From Tardiphaga alba (GTDB lineage Bacteria; Pseudomonadota; Alphaproteobacteria; Rhizobiales; Xanthobacteraceae): DNA of 64,000 bases. The stretch's first letter is position 1, and every line of letters starts with the position of its first letter. Where the stretch lies: NCBI RefSeq assembly GCF_018279705.1, contig NZ_CP036498.1, forward strand, positions 558,001 to 622,000, in the 5' to 3' direction. Under the pieces are notes generated by a model that was given only the letters and a program-made list of their open reading frames with translations, was not told where the DNA came from and made no database searches. Below, piece by piece: positions 46,970-55,680 of this stretch. A program made the position numbers and the translations under genes.

Positions 46970-47003
46970 CGTGCCGCCCGAGAAGGGCGGCACGTTTCGT
47001 TTT
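46970..47003 (+). terminator. Terminator-like hairpin in the argD leader
   Basis: CGTGCCGCCC (46970-46979) and GGGCGGCACG (46985-46994) form a perfect 10-bp stem with a GAGAA loop, followed by TTTCGTTTT. It is placed at the predicted 5' end of the argDF transcript, where it could act as an early attenuator or protect the mRNA end. Confidence 0.6.
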
Positions 47004-47071
47004 GAGGGTCTTTTGTCCGGTGTCGTACGGACGTCACGGACTCAAGACCACAGCTATTGATCGGAACGGTT

Positions 47072-48283
47072 ATGACCAGCAACGCACCATCCTCGCAAAT
47101 TTCTCAGGCGCATCTGCTGCCTGTCTTCGCGCGCGCGGATGTTGCCTTCGAGCGCGGTGAAGGTTCCTGGCTGATCTCGACCACCGGCGAGCGCTATCTC
47201 GATTTTACCAGCGGCGTCGCGGTGAATTCGCTCGGCCACGCGCATCCGCATATGGTCCAGGCGCTGCAAGAGCAGGCCACAAAATTGTGGCACATGTCGA
47301 ACCTGTTCAAGAGCCCGGATGGCGAGCGCCTCGCTGCGCGGCTGTGCGAAAACTCGTTTGCCGACTTCGTGTTCTTCGCCAATTCCGGCGCCGAGGCGAT
47401 GGAATGCGCGCTGAAGGTCACGCGCCACTATCATTTCTCCAAGGGAAACCCGGAGCGCACGCGCATCATCACGTTTGAAGGCGCGTTCCATGGCCGTACC
47501 CTCGGCACGCTGGCTGCTACCGGCGCCGCCAAGTATCTCGAAGGCTATGGCAAGCCGCTCGACGGCTTCGACCAGGTGCCGCTCGGCGATCTCGATGCGG
47601 TGAAGGCCGCTATCGGTCCGGAGACTGCTGGCATCGTGATCGAGCCGCTGCAGGGCGAAGGCGGCGTGCGCGCGGCTTCGAACGCCTTTTTCAAGGCGCT
47701 ACGCGAGCTGTGCGACAAACACGGCATCCTGCTGATCTTCGACGAAGTGCAGACCGGCATGGGCCGCACCGGCACGCTGTTCGCCTATGAGCGCCTTGGC
47801 GTGACGCCGGACGTGATGTCGCTGGCCAAGGCGCTCGGCGGCGGCTTCCCGATCGGCGCGTGCCTTGTTACGGCTGCTGCTGCCGAGGGCATGGCGCCCG
47901 GCTCGCATGGCTCGACCTTTGGCGGCAATCCGCTGGCGGTGGCGGCTGCGAATTCCGTGCTCGACGTGATGCTGAAGCCCGGCTTCTTCGATCAGGTCAA
48001 CAAAATGACGCTGCTGCTGAAGCAGAAGCTCGCCGGCGTGGTCGATCGCTATCCGACCGTGCTGCAGGAAGTGCGTGGCGAGGGCATGCTGATCGGCCTC
48101 AAGGCCGTCGTCCCGGCGCCGGATCTCGTCGGCGCGCTGCGCGATGCCAAGTTGCTGACAGTTGGTGCTGGTGACAACGTCGTGCGTTTCTTGCCGCCGC
48201 TGATCGTCACCGAAAGCGATATCGACGAAGCCGTGCAGCGTCTGGAACAGGCTTGCACCGTGTTTTCGAAGGGAGCGGCATAA
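47072..48283 (+). CDS. argD: Acetylornithine aminotransferase
   Basis: A 403-residue PLP enzyme of arginine biosynthesis (N-acetyl-glutamate-semialdehyde to N-acetylornithine), possibly also acting in lysine synthesis as succinyl-DAP aminotransferase. Class III aminotransferase features: [50 protein letters not shown] and the PLP Lys253 in [14 protein letters not shown]. The ATG at 47072 fits the family N-terminus; a TTG five codons earlier is unlikely. argF overlaps its stop codon by one base. Confidence 0.96.
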   Translation: MTSNAPSSQISQAHLLPVFARADVAFERGEGSWLISTTGERYLDFTSGVAVNSLGHAHPHMVQALQEQATKLWHMSNLFKSPDGERLAARLCENSFADFVFFANSGAEAMECALKVTRHYHFSKGNPERTRIITFEGAFHGRTLGTLAATGAAKYLEGYGKPLDGFDQVPLGDLDAVKAAIGPETAGIVIEPLQGEGGVRAASNAFFKALRELCDKHGILLIFDEVQTGMGRTGTLFAYERLGVTPDVMSLAKALGGGFPIGACLVTAAAAEGMAPGSHGSTFGGNPLAVAAANSVLDVMLKPGFFDQVNKMTLLLKQKLAGVVDRYPTVLQEVRGEGMLIGLKAVVPAPDLVGALRDAKLLTVGAGDNVVRFLPPLIVTESDIDEAVQRLEQACTVFSKGAA

Positions 48284-49209
48284 TGAGTACGCCGCGGCAC
48301 TTCCTCGACCTCACGGCAGTCTCTGCCAGTGAGTTGCGCAATATTCTCGACGCAGCCGGCGCCATGAAGGCGAAGCTGAAGAGCAACGGTCTCGAAGACA
48401 ATCGCCCGCTGAAGAACAAGACGCTGGCGATGATCTTCGAAAAGCCCTCGACGCGCACCCGCGTGTCGTTCGAGGTCGGCATGCGTCAGCTCGGCGGCGA
48501 AGTCGTCATGCTCACCGGCGCCGAAATGCAGCTCGGTCGCGGCGAGACGATTGCCGACACGGCGCGCGTGCTGTCGCGCTTTGTCGATATCATCATGATC
48601 CGTATCCTCAATCATGACTCGCTGATGGAGCTGGCAAACAACGCAACCGTGCCGGTCATCAACGGCCTGACGCGTTTTTCGCATCCGTGCCAGGTGATGG
48701 CCGACGTGATGACCTATGAAGAGCATCGCGGCTCGATCAAGGGACGGACGGTGGCCTGGGTCGGCGACGACAACAATGTGCTGATGTCCTGGGCGCATGC
48801 CGCAGAGCGCTTCCAGTTCAAGCTGAACATCGCGACCCCGCCGCAGCTCTCGCCGAAGAAGGCGTTCAAGGACTGGGCCAAGGGCTCGGGCGCGAACATC
48901 ACCTTCTCCAACGATGCCGATGCCATGGTGAAGGGTGTCGATTGCGTCGTCACTGACACCTGGGTCTCCATGGGCGACAAGGAAGGCGAGATGCGCCACA
49001 ACCTGCTGCGCCCGTATCAGGTCAACGAACGCCTGATGGGCCTCGCGCACAAGGACGCGCTGTTCATGCACTGCCTGCCCGCGCATCGCGGTGAGGAAGT
49101 CACGGACGCGGTGATCGACGGTCCGCAGTCCGTGGTGTTCGACGAGGCCGAAAACCGCCTGCATGCCCAGAAGGGTATTTTGGCCTGGTGCCTCAACGCG
49201 GTGAGGTGA
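48283..49209 (+). CDS. argF: Ornithine carbamoyltransferase (anabolic)
   Basis: A 308-residue enzyme making citrulline from ornithine and carbamoyl phosphate. The carbamoyl-phosphate motif is [16 protein letters not shown], with [11 protein letters not shown] and the ornithine-binding [11 protein letters not shown] near the C-terminus. The ATG shares its A with the argD TAA stop (TAATG) and has an AAGGGAG Shine-Dalgarno, so the two genes are tightly coupled. Confidence 0.97.
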   Translation: MSTPRHFLDLTAVSASELRNILDAAGAMKAKLKSNGLEDNRPLKNKTLAMIFEKPSTRTRVSFEVGMRQLGGEVVMLTGAEMQLGRGETIADTARVLSRFVDIIMIRILNHDSLMELANNATVPVINGLTRFSHPCQVMADVMTYEEHRGSIKGRTVAWVGDDNNVLMSWAHAAERFQFKLNIATPPQLSPKKAFKDWAKGSGANITFSNDADAMVKGVDCVVTDTWVSMGDKEGEMRHNLLRPYQVNERLMGLAHKDALFMHCLPAHRGEEVTDAVIDGPQSVVFDEAENRLHAQKGILAWCLNAVR

Positions 49210-49222
49210 GGAACTCTTTCTT

Positions 49223-49270
49223 CCCTCTCCCCCTGCACAGCTTCGCTGTGCTTGGGGAGAAGGAAGAGGG
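49223..49270. repeat. Short palindromic element related to family F
   Basis: CCCTCTCCCC ... GGGGAGAAGG with the inner hairpin GCACAGCttcgCTGTGC, between argF and hslO. It looks like a short relative of the element at 18630-18810 and may end the argDF transcript. Confidence 0.55.
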
Positions 49271-49375
49271 CTGCCGTATTTGGATCGGGTTCCTCGCCCT
49301 TCCGTTTCCGCTCCATGGTCACTAAATAGCGGCCATGACCTCATTCTCCGATCAAAATCTCCAGCCCGACACCCC

Positions 49376-50332
49376 ATGCGCGCGCCATCCTCCGTTCCGG
49401 TCGATGACGCCGTGTTGCCGTTCGACGTTGCGCCGCTCGATCTGCGCGGTCGGCTGACGCGGCTGGGGCCGGCGCTCGACGAACTGCTTTCCAAGCACGA
49501 TTACCCGACGCCGGTGGCAAAGCTGCTGGGCGAGGCGATCGTGCTGACCACTCTGCTTGGCTCGGCGCTCAAGTTTGACGGCCGTTTCATCCTGCAGACC
49601 CAGACCGATGGTCCGGTGTCGCTGATGATCGTCGATTTCCGTGCGCCCGATCGCATGCGCGCCTATGCGCGCTTCGATGCCGAGCGCCTGAAGGACGGCC
49701 TTTCAACGGCAGAGCTGCTGGGCAAGGGCCATCTTGCGATGACGGTCGATCAAGGGCCGGATATGAGCCGCTATCAGGGCATGGTCGCGCTGGACGGCGG
49801 TACGCTGGAAGATGCTGCCCACGAATATTTCCTGCGCTCCGAGCAGATTCCGACCAAGGTGCGCCTTGCCGTCGGCGAGGAGTGGCGCGGCGGCGAAGGC
49901 GGTCCGACCCATGGCTGGCGCGGCGGCGGCATGCTGCTGCAATTCCTGCCCAAGGCATCCGACCGTGCGCAGCGCGACATGCATGCCGGCGACGTACCCG
50001 AGGGCGCCGATATCGACGTGGTGCCCGAGGATGACGCCTGGGTCGAAGGTCAGTCGCTGATCTCGACGGTGGAGGATGTCGAACTGATCGATCCCGATCT
50101 GTCTGGCGAGCGGCTGCTGTTCCGCCTTTTCCATGAGCGCGGTGTTCGCGTCTTCGCGCCCACGCCGCTGCAGGCGAAATGCTCGTGCTCGCGCGAAGCG
50201 GTGTCCGGCATGCTGAAGGGGTTCGATCCCCAGGATCGCGCGGATATGGTGGAGAACGGCAAGGTCGTGGTGACCTGCGAGTTCTGCTCGTCGGTCTATG
50301 AGTTCACGCCGCAAGAAGCGGGCGTCGAATAA
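49376..50332 (+). CDS. hslO: Redox-regulated chaperone Hsp33
   Basis: A holdase activated by oxidation. The 318 residues from the ATG at 49376 contain the conserved core LRGRLTRLGPALDELLSKHD, LLGEAIVLTTLLGSALKFDG and the C-terminal zinc switch with CSCS and CEFC (CxC...CxxC). No Shine-Dalgarno precedes this ATG. An ATG at 49335 in another frame would give MTSFSDQNLQPDTP and join the conserved frame exactly if the CCCC run at 49372-49375 had one more C; N-termini beginning MTS are what I would expect here. So the true start is probably 49335, with a one-base deletion or sequencing error. Confidence 0.92.
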   Translation: MRAPSSVPVDDAVLPFDVAPLDLRGRLTRLGPALDELLSKHDYPTPVAKLLGEAIVLTTLLGSALKFDGRFILQTQTDGPVSLMIVDFRAPDRMRAYARFDAERLKDGLSTAELLGKGHLAMTVDQGPDMSRYQGMVALDGGTLEDAAHEYFLRSEQIPTKVRLAVGEEWRGGEGGPTHGWRGGGMLLQFLPKASDRAQRDMHAGDVPEGADIDVVPEDDAWVEGQSLISTVEDVELIDPDLSGERLLFRLFHERGVRVFAPTPLQAKCSCSREAVSGMLKGFDPQDRADMVENGKVVVTCEFCSSVYEFTPQEAGVE

Positions 50333-50349
50333 AGCGCTGATCTCACAGC

Positions 50350-50452
50350 CGTCATTGCGAGGAGCGTAGCGACGAAGCAATCCAGTTCTTGGCCCTGGAT
50401 TGCTTCGCCCAAACGAACTGCGCTGCAATTCGTCAGGGCTTGCAATGACGGA
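50350..50452. repeat. Palindromic repeat, family A (second copy)
   Basis: Starts CGTCATTGCGAGGAGCGTAG and contains GACGAAGCAATCCAG, like the copy at 13349-13440, but its right half is degraded: CTGGATTGCTTCGCCC then unrelated sequence, ending GGGCTTGCAATGACGG. It lies between convergent hslO and apaG. Confidence 0.8.
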
Positions 50453-50458
50453 GTTAAA

Positions 50459-50848
50459 CTAGTTCAGCACCCGCCTGGTCGGTCCATCCAGCGAAAACAG
50501 CGGCACATCGATCTCGAACCGTTCGCCCTGGTCGGTCACCATCTGATAGGTGCCCTCCATGAAGCCTGATGGTGTCGGCAGCGGCACACCCGACGTGTAT
50601 TCGAAGCGCTCGCCAGGCCCGAGCACGGGCTGCTCGCCTACGACGCCTTCGCCGCGCACTTCCTGCGTCTTTCCCGATGCATCGGTGATGACCCAGTGCC
50701 GCGTTTTCAGCTGCACGGTTTCCTTGCCCGCATTGGTGATGACGATCGTATAGGACCAGAAGAACTGCTGCTTCTCTGCCGAGGAACGGTCCGGCATGAA
50801 GTTGGGCTCGACGGTCACTTCGATCTGTCGGGTTACGGCGCGGTACAT
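50459..50848 (-). CDS. apaG: ApaG (Co2+/Mg2+ efflux-associated) protein
   Basis: A 129-residue protein with the ApaG immunoglobulin-like fold: YRAVTRQIEVTVEPNFMPDR, FFWSYTIVITNAGKETVQLK, RHWVITDASGKTQEVRGEGV and GFMEGTYQMV. The family length is about 125-130, which supports the ATG at 50848 over the longer frame from 50947. It is a single-domain protein implicated genetically in metal resistance and nucleotide binding; its exact role is unclear. Confidence 0.95.
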   Translation of the reverse strand: MYRAVTRQIEVTVEPNFMPDRSSAEKQQFFWSYTIVITNAGKETVQLKTRHWVITDASGKTQEVRGEGVVGEQPVLGPGERFEYTSGVPLPTPSGFMEGTYQMVTDQGERFEIDVPLFSLDGPTRRVLN

Positions 50849-51086
50849 GGGATCATCACTCGGGGACGCTGGACCGGCAACATAACGAAAAACGAGGGAG
50901 CGGCAAAATACCGTTGTTATGCAAAATCGGCATCCCGGTTTGAACACAGTTCGTGCCTATCGCGTTCCCGGTTGTTAGCCTGCCGCGGCGGATCGCCTCA
51001 CAAAAATCGCCTCGCCATGAATTGACTTGCGACGGTGCGGCGAAGCGGTTCTTTCTCCTCAGTCCATACTCGTTTTGCGGTGTTGA

Positions 51087-52352
51087 ATGACCTCTGTTGC
51101 CGATCCGATTGCCGGACCCGCACATGCCGATGCGCCCCATGCGTCGTCTGGCGCAGCTTCACGCGCAGAGCCGCCGCCGAAGGTCACTGCCGTCAACGAA
51201 CGCGAATTGCGCCTCGATCTGTTCCGCGGCCTCGCGCTATGGCTGATCTTTATCGATCACCTGCCGCAGAACCTGCTGACCTGGGCAACCATCCGCAATT
51301 ACGGCTTCAGCGACGCCACCGAGATCTTCATCTTCATCTCCGGCTACACCGCAGCTTTCGTCTATGGCCGCGCGATGCAGGAGCAGGGAACCGTAGTCGC
51401 CAGTGCGCGTATCTTCAAGCGCGTCTGGCAGATCTATGTGGCGCATGTATTCCTGTTCACGATCTTCCTCGCGGAAATTTCCTACGTCGCCACGCGATTC
51501 CAGAACCCGCTCTATACGGAAGAAATGGGCATCCTCGACTTCCTCAAGGAGCCCGACGTCACCATCGTGCAGGCGCTGCTGTTGCGTTTCCGCCCGGTCA
51601 ATATGGACGTGCTGCCGCTCTATATCGTGCTGATGCTGTTCCTGCCCTTGATCCTGTGGCTGATGCGGCGGCGCGCCGATCTCACTTTGGGCCTCTCGGT
51701 GCTGCTTTATGCTCTTACCTGGGAATTCGACTGGCATCTCACCGCCTATCCGAACGGATCCTGGGCATTCAATCCGTTCGCCTGGCAGCTGCTGTTCGTG
51801 TTCGGGGCGTGGTGCGCGCTGGGCGGCGCCGTCAGAATGACGCGCATCCTGAATTCGCCCATTACGCTTTGGCTTTGCGTTGCCTATCTGTTGGGGGCGT
51901 TCTGGGTGACGCTGACCTGGCACATCCCGCAGATCCATCATCTGCTGCCAAAGCTGCTGGAGCAGTGGATGTATCCGATCAACAAGCCCGATCTGGATGT
52001 GCTGCGTTTTGCTCACTTCCTGGCGCTGGCGGCCCTTACGGTCCGGTTCCTGCCGAAGGACTGGCCGGCGCTGAAGTCGGTCTGGCTGCGACCAATGGTG
52101 CTTTGCGGCCAGCATTCACTTGAGATTTTCTGCATAGGCGTGTTTCTGGCTTTTGCAGGTCAGTTTTTCCTGGGCGAGATCGCGGGCGGTGCCATCATGC
52201 ACGGCCTGGTCAGCCTGATCGGGATCCTCATCATGTCCACCGCTGCGTGGGTATTCTCCTGGTACAAGCGCGTCACCGCGAAAGGCGGAGCGCGCGCCAA
52301 AAAGGTGCCTGAGAAGACAGGCGATGCCGATCTTGCAGGAGGGGGAGCATGA
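51087..52352 (+). CDS. opgC: OpgC, periplasmic glucan modification membrane protein
   Basis: A 421-residue polytopic acyltransferase-like protein with about ten transmembrane helices. The N-terminal tail is cytoplasmic and Ala/Pro-rich; the signature RELRLDLFRGLALWLIFIDH and FSDATEIFIFISGYTAAFVY belong to the OpgC family, which adds succinyl groups to osmoregulated periplasmic glucans. NLLTWATIRNYG and SLEIFCIGVFLAF are further blocks. Its stop overlaps the start of the next gene (ATGA at 52349-52352), which encodes an exported SGNH protein. Confidence 0.93.
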   Translation: MTSVADPIAGPAHADAPHASSGAASRAEPPPKVTAVNERELRLDLFRGLALWLIFIDHLPQNLLTWATIRNYGFSDATEIFIFISGYTAAFVYGRAMQEQGTVVASARIFKRVWQIYVAHVFLFTIFLAEISYVATRFQNPLYTEEMGILDFLKEPDVTIVQALLLRFRPVNMDVLPLYIVLMLFLPLILWLMRRRADLTLGLSVLLYALTWEFDWHLTAYPNGSWAFNPFAWQLLFVFGAWCALGGAVRMTRILNSPITLWLCVAYLLGAFWVTLTWHIPQIHHLLPKLLEQWMYPINKPDLDVLRFAHFLALAALTVRFLPKDWPALKSVWLRPMVLCGQHSLEIFCIGVFLAFAGQFFLGEIAGGAIMHGLVSLIGILIMSTAAWVFSWYKRVTAKGGARAKKVPEKTGDADLAGGGA

Positions 52353-53131
52353 TCACCTTGCTGCACCGCGTGCCGCTGCGACACGCGCTTTTGCTGGCCG
52401 TTCTGATGGCCAGCCCCGCGCAGGCCGATCCGGCCAAGCAATCCTGCGACGTCCCCGCCTATCTTCTGACCAGTGAAAGCTCGCTGCCGAAGGTGAAAGC
52501 AGCCGTGAAGCCGGACGGTAAGCTCAATGTTCTGGTCGTTGGCAGCCGCTCCTCGGTCATTGGCCTATCCGACCACTCCGCGGCCTATCCCACCCGCCTG
52601 CAGACCTATCTCAGCGAACGACTGCCGGGCGTGACCGTGGATGTCGCACTGGAACTGCAGGTGAAGAAGACCGCCGAGGAGATGGCGCCGACGCTCGGCA
52701 AGCTGGTTGAAGATCGCAAACCCGATCTTGTGATTTGGCAAACCGGAACCGTCGATGCCATGCGCCAGGTGGATGGCGACGACTTCCGCAACGCATTGGA
52801 TGACGGCGTTGCTGCCATGCAAAAGGCCGGAACTGACGTCATTTTAATGAACTTGCAGTATAGTCCGCGCACGGAGTCCATGATTTCGGGCTCGGCCTAC
52901 CTAGATAACATGCGTGTGGTGGCGCAGCAGCACGACGCTCCGCTGTTCGATCGCTTCGCCATCATGCGGCAGTGGAATGAAAATGGTGATTTCGACCTGT
53001 TCAGCCCCGCCCCCGGCACCGCCGGAATGGAGCTCGCAAAACGGGTGCACGACTGTCTCGGTCGCGCGCTATCGGCCTTCGTGATCGAAACGGCGCACAT
53101 CAAGACAGCGGATTTGAGGATTCAGCGTTAA
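52349..53131 (+). CDS. Exported SGNH-fold protein lacking catalytic residues
   Basis: A 260-residue protein with a signal peptide (RHALLLAVLMASPAQA) and an SGNH/GDSL hydrolase fold. It aligns with the next gene (DLVIWQTGT / DLVIWQLGT; LMNLQYSPRTES / LVDPQYSPATVE). In the expected catalytic blocks it has GSRSS in place of GSSST (nucleophile Ser replaced by Arg67), GTV in place of GTN (Val135) and DLFSP in place of DGLHM (His replaced by Ser219). It is therefore probably not an esterase, and may bind a glycan or partner. Coupled to opgC upstream; the next gene starts 1 base after its stop. Confidence 0.82.
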   Translation: MITLLHRVPLRHALLLAVLMASPAQADPAKQSCDVPAYLLTSESSLPKVKAAVKPDGKLNVLVVGSRSSVIGLSDHSAAYPTRLQTYLSERLPGVTVDVALELQVKKTAEEMAPTLGKLVEDRKPDLVIWQTGTVDAMRQVDGDDFRNALDDGVAAMQKAGTDVILMNLQYSPRTESMISGSAYLDNMRVVAQQHDAPLFDRFAIMRQWNENGDFDLFSPAPGTAGMELAKRVHDCLGRALSAFVIETAHIKTADLRIQR

Positions 53132-53132
53132 A

Positions 53133-54071
53133 ATGAGTTTCGAAGCTACCTTGTCTCGCGTCCTTGTCGCCGCCGCACTTGCCGTCACGACTCCCGCATT
53201 CACCTCAATGGCGCATGCAGAGGATTCCCAGGCTGGCGCACAAGGACAGAGCCAGGCACCAAGCGATGGCCCACAGCGCGGCGTCGCCGGCAAGGCGATC
53301 GACAGGGTCAAGGAAGCTGCCAAGACAGCCACGGACATTCTGAGCCGCGTGCCTTGCCGCACGCCCAAGGGCGGCACCAAGGCGATGGGCACGCTGCCGC
53401 ATGTGGCCAGCAAGCTCGCGGCGCGGCAGCCCGTGGTGATCGTCGCCTTCGGGTCGTCATCGACCCAGGGCCATGGCTCGACGTCCCCCGAATTCAACTA
53501 TCCCAACCGCCTGGCTGCGCAATTGCGCCGAGCCTATCCCGGCGCCGATATCACCGTCCTCAATCGCGGCAAGGGCGGCGAGGATGCGCCCGAGATGATG
53601 GCGCGGCTGCAGGCGGAAGTGATCAATTCGAAGCCCGACCTCGTGATCTGGCAGCTCGGCACCAATGCGGTGCTGCGAAATCTCGATCCTGCTGAAACCG
53701 GCAAGATGATCGAAGACGGTGTCGGCCGCATTCAGGCTGCGAGCTCCGACGTGGTGCTGGTCGATCCGCAATATTCGCCGGCGACCGTGGAGAAGCCGGA
53801 AGGCACCAGCAAGATGCTGGCGCTCATGCACAAGGTGGCCGCGCTGCACAAGGTCGGCATCTTTCCGCGCTTCGAGGTGATGAAGGAATGGCACGAAGGC
53901 CAGCAGATGGCGTTCAGCTCATTCGTGATCGCCGATGGCCTGCATATGAACGACTGGGGCTATGCCTGCTTCGCGCAGCTGCTCGGCGACAACATCATCA
54001 AGTCGGTGGGCGCCATCAAGATGGGCACCAACGAGCCGGCCGTGCAACAGGCGCAGCAGCGGCCGCTGTAG
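53133..54071 (+). CDS. Exported SGNH/GDSL hydrolase
   Basis: A 312-residue exported protein: signal peptide (ending SMAHA), a Gln/Ala-rich linker (about 31-75) and an SGNH hydrolase domain (about 100-300). Block I is VAFGSSSTQG (nucleophile Ser109), the oxyanion blocks are GKGGED and QLGTNAV (Asn178), and block V is DGLHMND (Asp268, His271), so the catalytic set is complete. As third gene of the opgC operon it may place or remove an acyl group on periplasmic glucans (inference). Confidence 0.88.
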   Translation: MSFEATLSRVLVAAALAVTTPAFTSMAHAEDSQAGAQGQSQAPSDGPQRGVAGKAIDRVKEAAKTATDILSRVPCRTPKGGTKAMGTLPHVASKLAARQPVVIVAFGSSSTQGHGSTSPEFNYPNRLAAQLRRAYPGADITVLNRGKGGEDAPEMMARLQAEVINSKPDLVIWQLGTNAVLRNLDPAETGKMIEDGVGRIQAASSDVVLVDPQYSPATVEKPEGTSKMLALMHKVAALHKVGIFPRFEVMKEWHEGQQMAFSSFVIADGLHMNDWGYACFAQLLGDNIIKSVGAIKMGTNEPAVQQAQQRPL

Positions 54072-54097
54072 GTTAACTACGCCACGCACTCCATCAT

Positions 54098-54206
54098 CGT
54101 CATCCTGAGGTGCTCGCGCGATAGCGCGAGCCTCGAAGGATGCGGCGACGAGCTCGCGGCCCATCCTTCGAGGCGTGCGCTAGCGCGCACGCACCTCAGG
54201 ATGACG
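54098..54206. repeat. Palindromic repeat, divergent family B
   Basis: Ends CGTCATCCTGAGGTGC and GCACCTCAGGATGACG are perfect 16-base inverted repeats; inner CCTCGAAGGATG and CATCCTTCGAGG pair, and each half has its own small hairpin (CTCGCGCGATAGCGCGAG; GTGCGCTAGCGCGCAC). Lies between convergent genes. Confidence 0.8.
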
Positions 54207-54229
54207 GTGTAGCTTATTGCCGGTCCGCT

Positions 54230-55411
54230 TTAAGCCTTCGCCAGCGCCGCTTCGAGATCCTCGATCAGGTCGTCGCGATGCTCCAGGCCCGCCGAGAAGC
54301 GGATGAAGCCCTCCGTGATGCCGAGCTCGAGGCGTGCTTCCAGCGGCAGACGCTGATGCGTCGTCGTCGCTGGATGCGTGACGAGGCTCTTCGCGTCGCC
54401 AAGATTGTTCGAGATGCGCGCGACCTTGAGTTCGTTGAGCACGCGGAAGGCTGCTTCCTTGCCGCCCTTGACCTCAAAGCCGATCAGCGTCGAACCCGCA
54501 CGCATCTGCTTCTTCACCGTCGCCGCTTGCGGATGATCTTCGCGGCCGGGATAGATCAGCCGCGACACCTTGGGATGCTGTGCCAGCACATCGGCGATGG
54601 CCGCTGCGCTCTGCGTCTGCCGCTCGACGCGCACCGCCAGCGTTTCCAGTCCTTTCACCAGCGTCCACGCATTGAACGGCGAGATAGAAGGCCCGGTCTG
54701 GCGCAGATAGTTGTGAATGTGCTCGTCGATGAAGTCCTTCGACGACAGAATGATGCCGCCAAGACAGCGACCCTGGCCGTCGATATGCTTGGTGGCGGAA
54801 TAGACGACGACGTCGGCACCGAGCGCCAGCGGGCTCTGCCAGATCGGTGTCGCGAACACATTGTCGACGATCAGCCGCGCGCCGCCGGCATGGGCGATCT
54901 CCGCGATCGCGCCGATGTCGAGCACGTCGAGCGTCGGATTGGTCGGGCTTTCCAGGAATAGCGACTTGGTGTTCGGCTTCATCGCCTTCTGCCACTGGTC
55001 GAGATCGAGGCCATCGACCAGCGTGAATTCGATGCCATAGCGCGGCAGCAGTTCTTCGATGACGTAACGGCAGGAGCCGAACAGCGCCTTTGCGGCGACG
55101 ACATGGTCGCCCTGACGCAGCGGCGCGAGAATGGCGGTGGTGACGGCGGCCATGCCGGTGGCGGTGGAGCGTGCAGCTTCGGCGCCTTCGAGGTCGATCA
55201 TGCGGTTCTCGAACATCGACGTGTTCGGGTTCGAGAAGCGGGAATAGATGAAGCCGGGATCTTCGCCCTTGAACCGCGCCTCGCAGGCTTCGGCAGTCTC
55301 ATAGATGAAGCCCTGGGTCAGGAAGAGGGCTTCGGACGTCTCGTTGAATTGCGAGCGCAGCGCGCTGGAATGAACGAGGCGGGTTTCGGGACGGTAAGAC
55401 TTGGCAGACAT
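54230..55411 (-). CDS. metZ: O-succinylhomoserine sulfhydrylase
   Basis: A 393-residue PLP enzyme of the Cys/Met metabolism family that makes homocysteine directly from O-succinylhomoserine and sulfide. Features: YSRFSNPNTSMFENRMIDLE, TGMAAVTTAILAPLRQGDH, FLESPTNPTLDVLDI and the PLP Lys208 in VYSATKHIDGQGR. The ATG at 55411 has a GGAGG Shine-Dalgarno; the longer frame (55486) crosses the leader terminator. The leader carries a SAM-II riboswitch and an intrinsic terminator, as expected for a methionine gene. Confidence 0.95.
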   Translation of the reverse strand: MSAKSYRPETRLVHSSALRSQFNETSEALFLTQGFIYETAEACEARFKGEDPGFIYSRFSNPNTSMFENRMIDLEGAEAARSTATGMAAVTTAILAPLRQGDHVVAAKALFGSCRYVIEELLPRYGIEFTLVDGLDLDQWQKAMKPNTKSLFLESPTNPTLDVLDIGAIAEIAHAGGARLIVDNVFATPIWQSPLALGADVVVYSATKHIDGQGRCLGGIILSSKDFIDEHIHNYLRQTGPSISPFNAWTLVKGLETLAVRVERQTQSAAAIADVLAQHPKVSRLIYPGREDHPQAATVKKQMRAGSTLIGFEVKGGKEAAFRVLNELKVARISNNLGDAKSLVTHPATTTHQRLPLEARLELGITEGFIRFSAGLEHRDDLIEDLEAALAKA

Positions 55412-55444
55412 GTGACCTCCAACGTGACCGCTCAAAACGGGCAC

Positions 55445-55480
55445 AAAAAACCGGCCTGGACGGACGTCCTCAGGCCGGGA
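55445..55480 (-). terminator. Riboswitch-controlled terminator of metZ
   Basis: On the minus strand CCGGCCT plus GGAC pairs with GTCC plus AGGCCGG (with a two-base GA bulge), followed directly by six T. It lies 34 bases before the metZ ATG. Its 5' arm TCCCGGCCTG (55480-55471) can alternatively pair with CAGGCCGGGG in the 3' end of the aptamer. Confidence 0.85.
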
Positions 55481-55502
55481 TCGCATGCTGGAAGGACATG
55501 TG

Positions 55503-55566
55503 TCCCCGGCCTGTTTAGCGACTTATTTTACGTGGCTGCAAGCCGGCCGGCTCAAATCACCACGGG
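55503..55566 (-). promoter_or_regulatory. SAM-II riboswitch aptamer
   Basis: The minus strand carries the SAM-II (metA motif) core in order: the P1 strand CGTGG (55564-55560), TGATTTGAGCCGG, CTTGCAGCCACG (closing P1 with CCACG at 55535-55531), the A-rich loop TAAAATAAGTCGCTAAACAG, and GGCCGG, which makes the pseudoknot with the earlier CCGGCC. These match the conserved UGAUUUgA / UUGCAgCCACG / GCUAAA pattern of the class. Placed directly upstream of metZ. Confidence 0.9.
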
Positions 55567-55680
55567 ATAGGACTTTTCCTATTCCCGCTTGCGCTTGCCG
55601 TCAAGGCGCGCTTGAGATAGCCGGTAAAGTTACGGTTTTTCAGGGCATTGCCCCTGGATGACGATTGAAGGACCAGACCA

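Noticed and set aside
46626..47071. Possible small gene in the gcrA-argD gap
   Set aside because: The frames there have no ribosome binding site or coding bias, and the region is filled by GANTC sites, a promoter and a hairpin.
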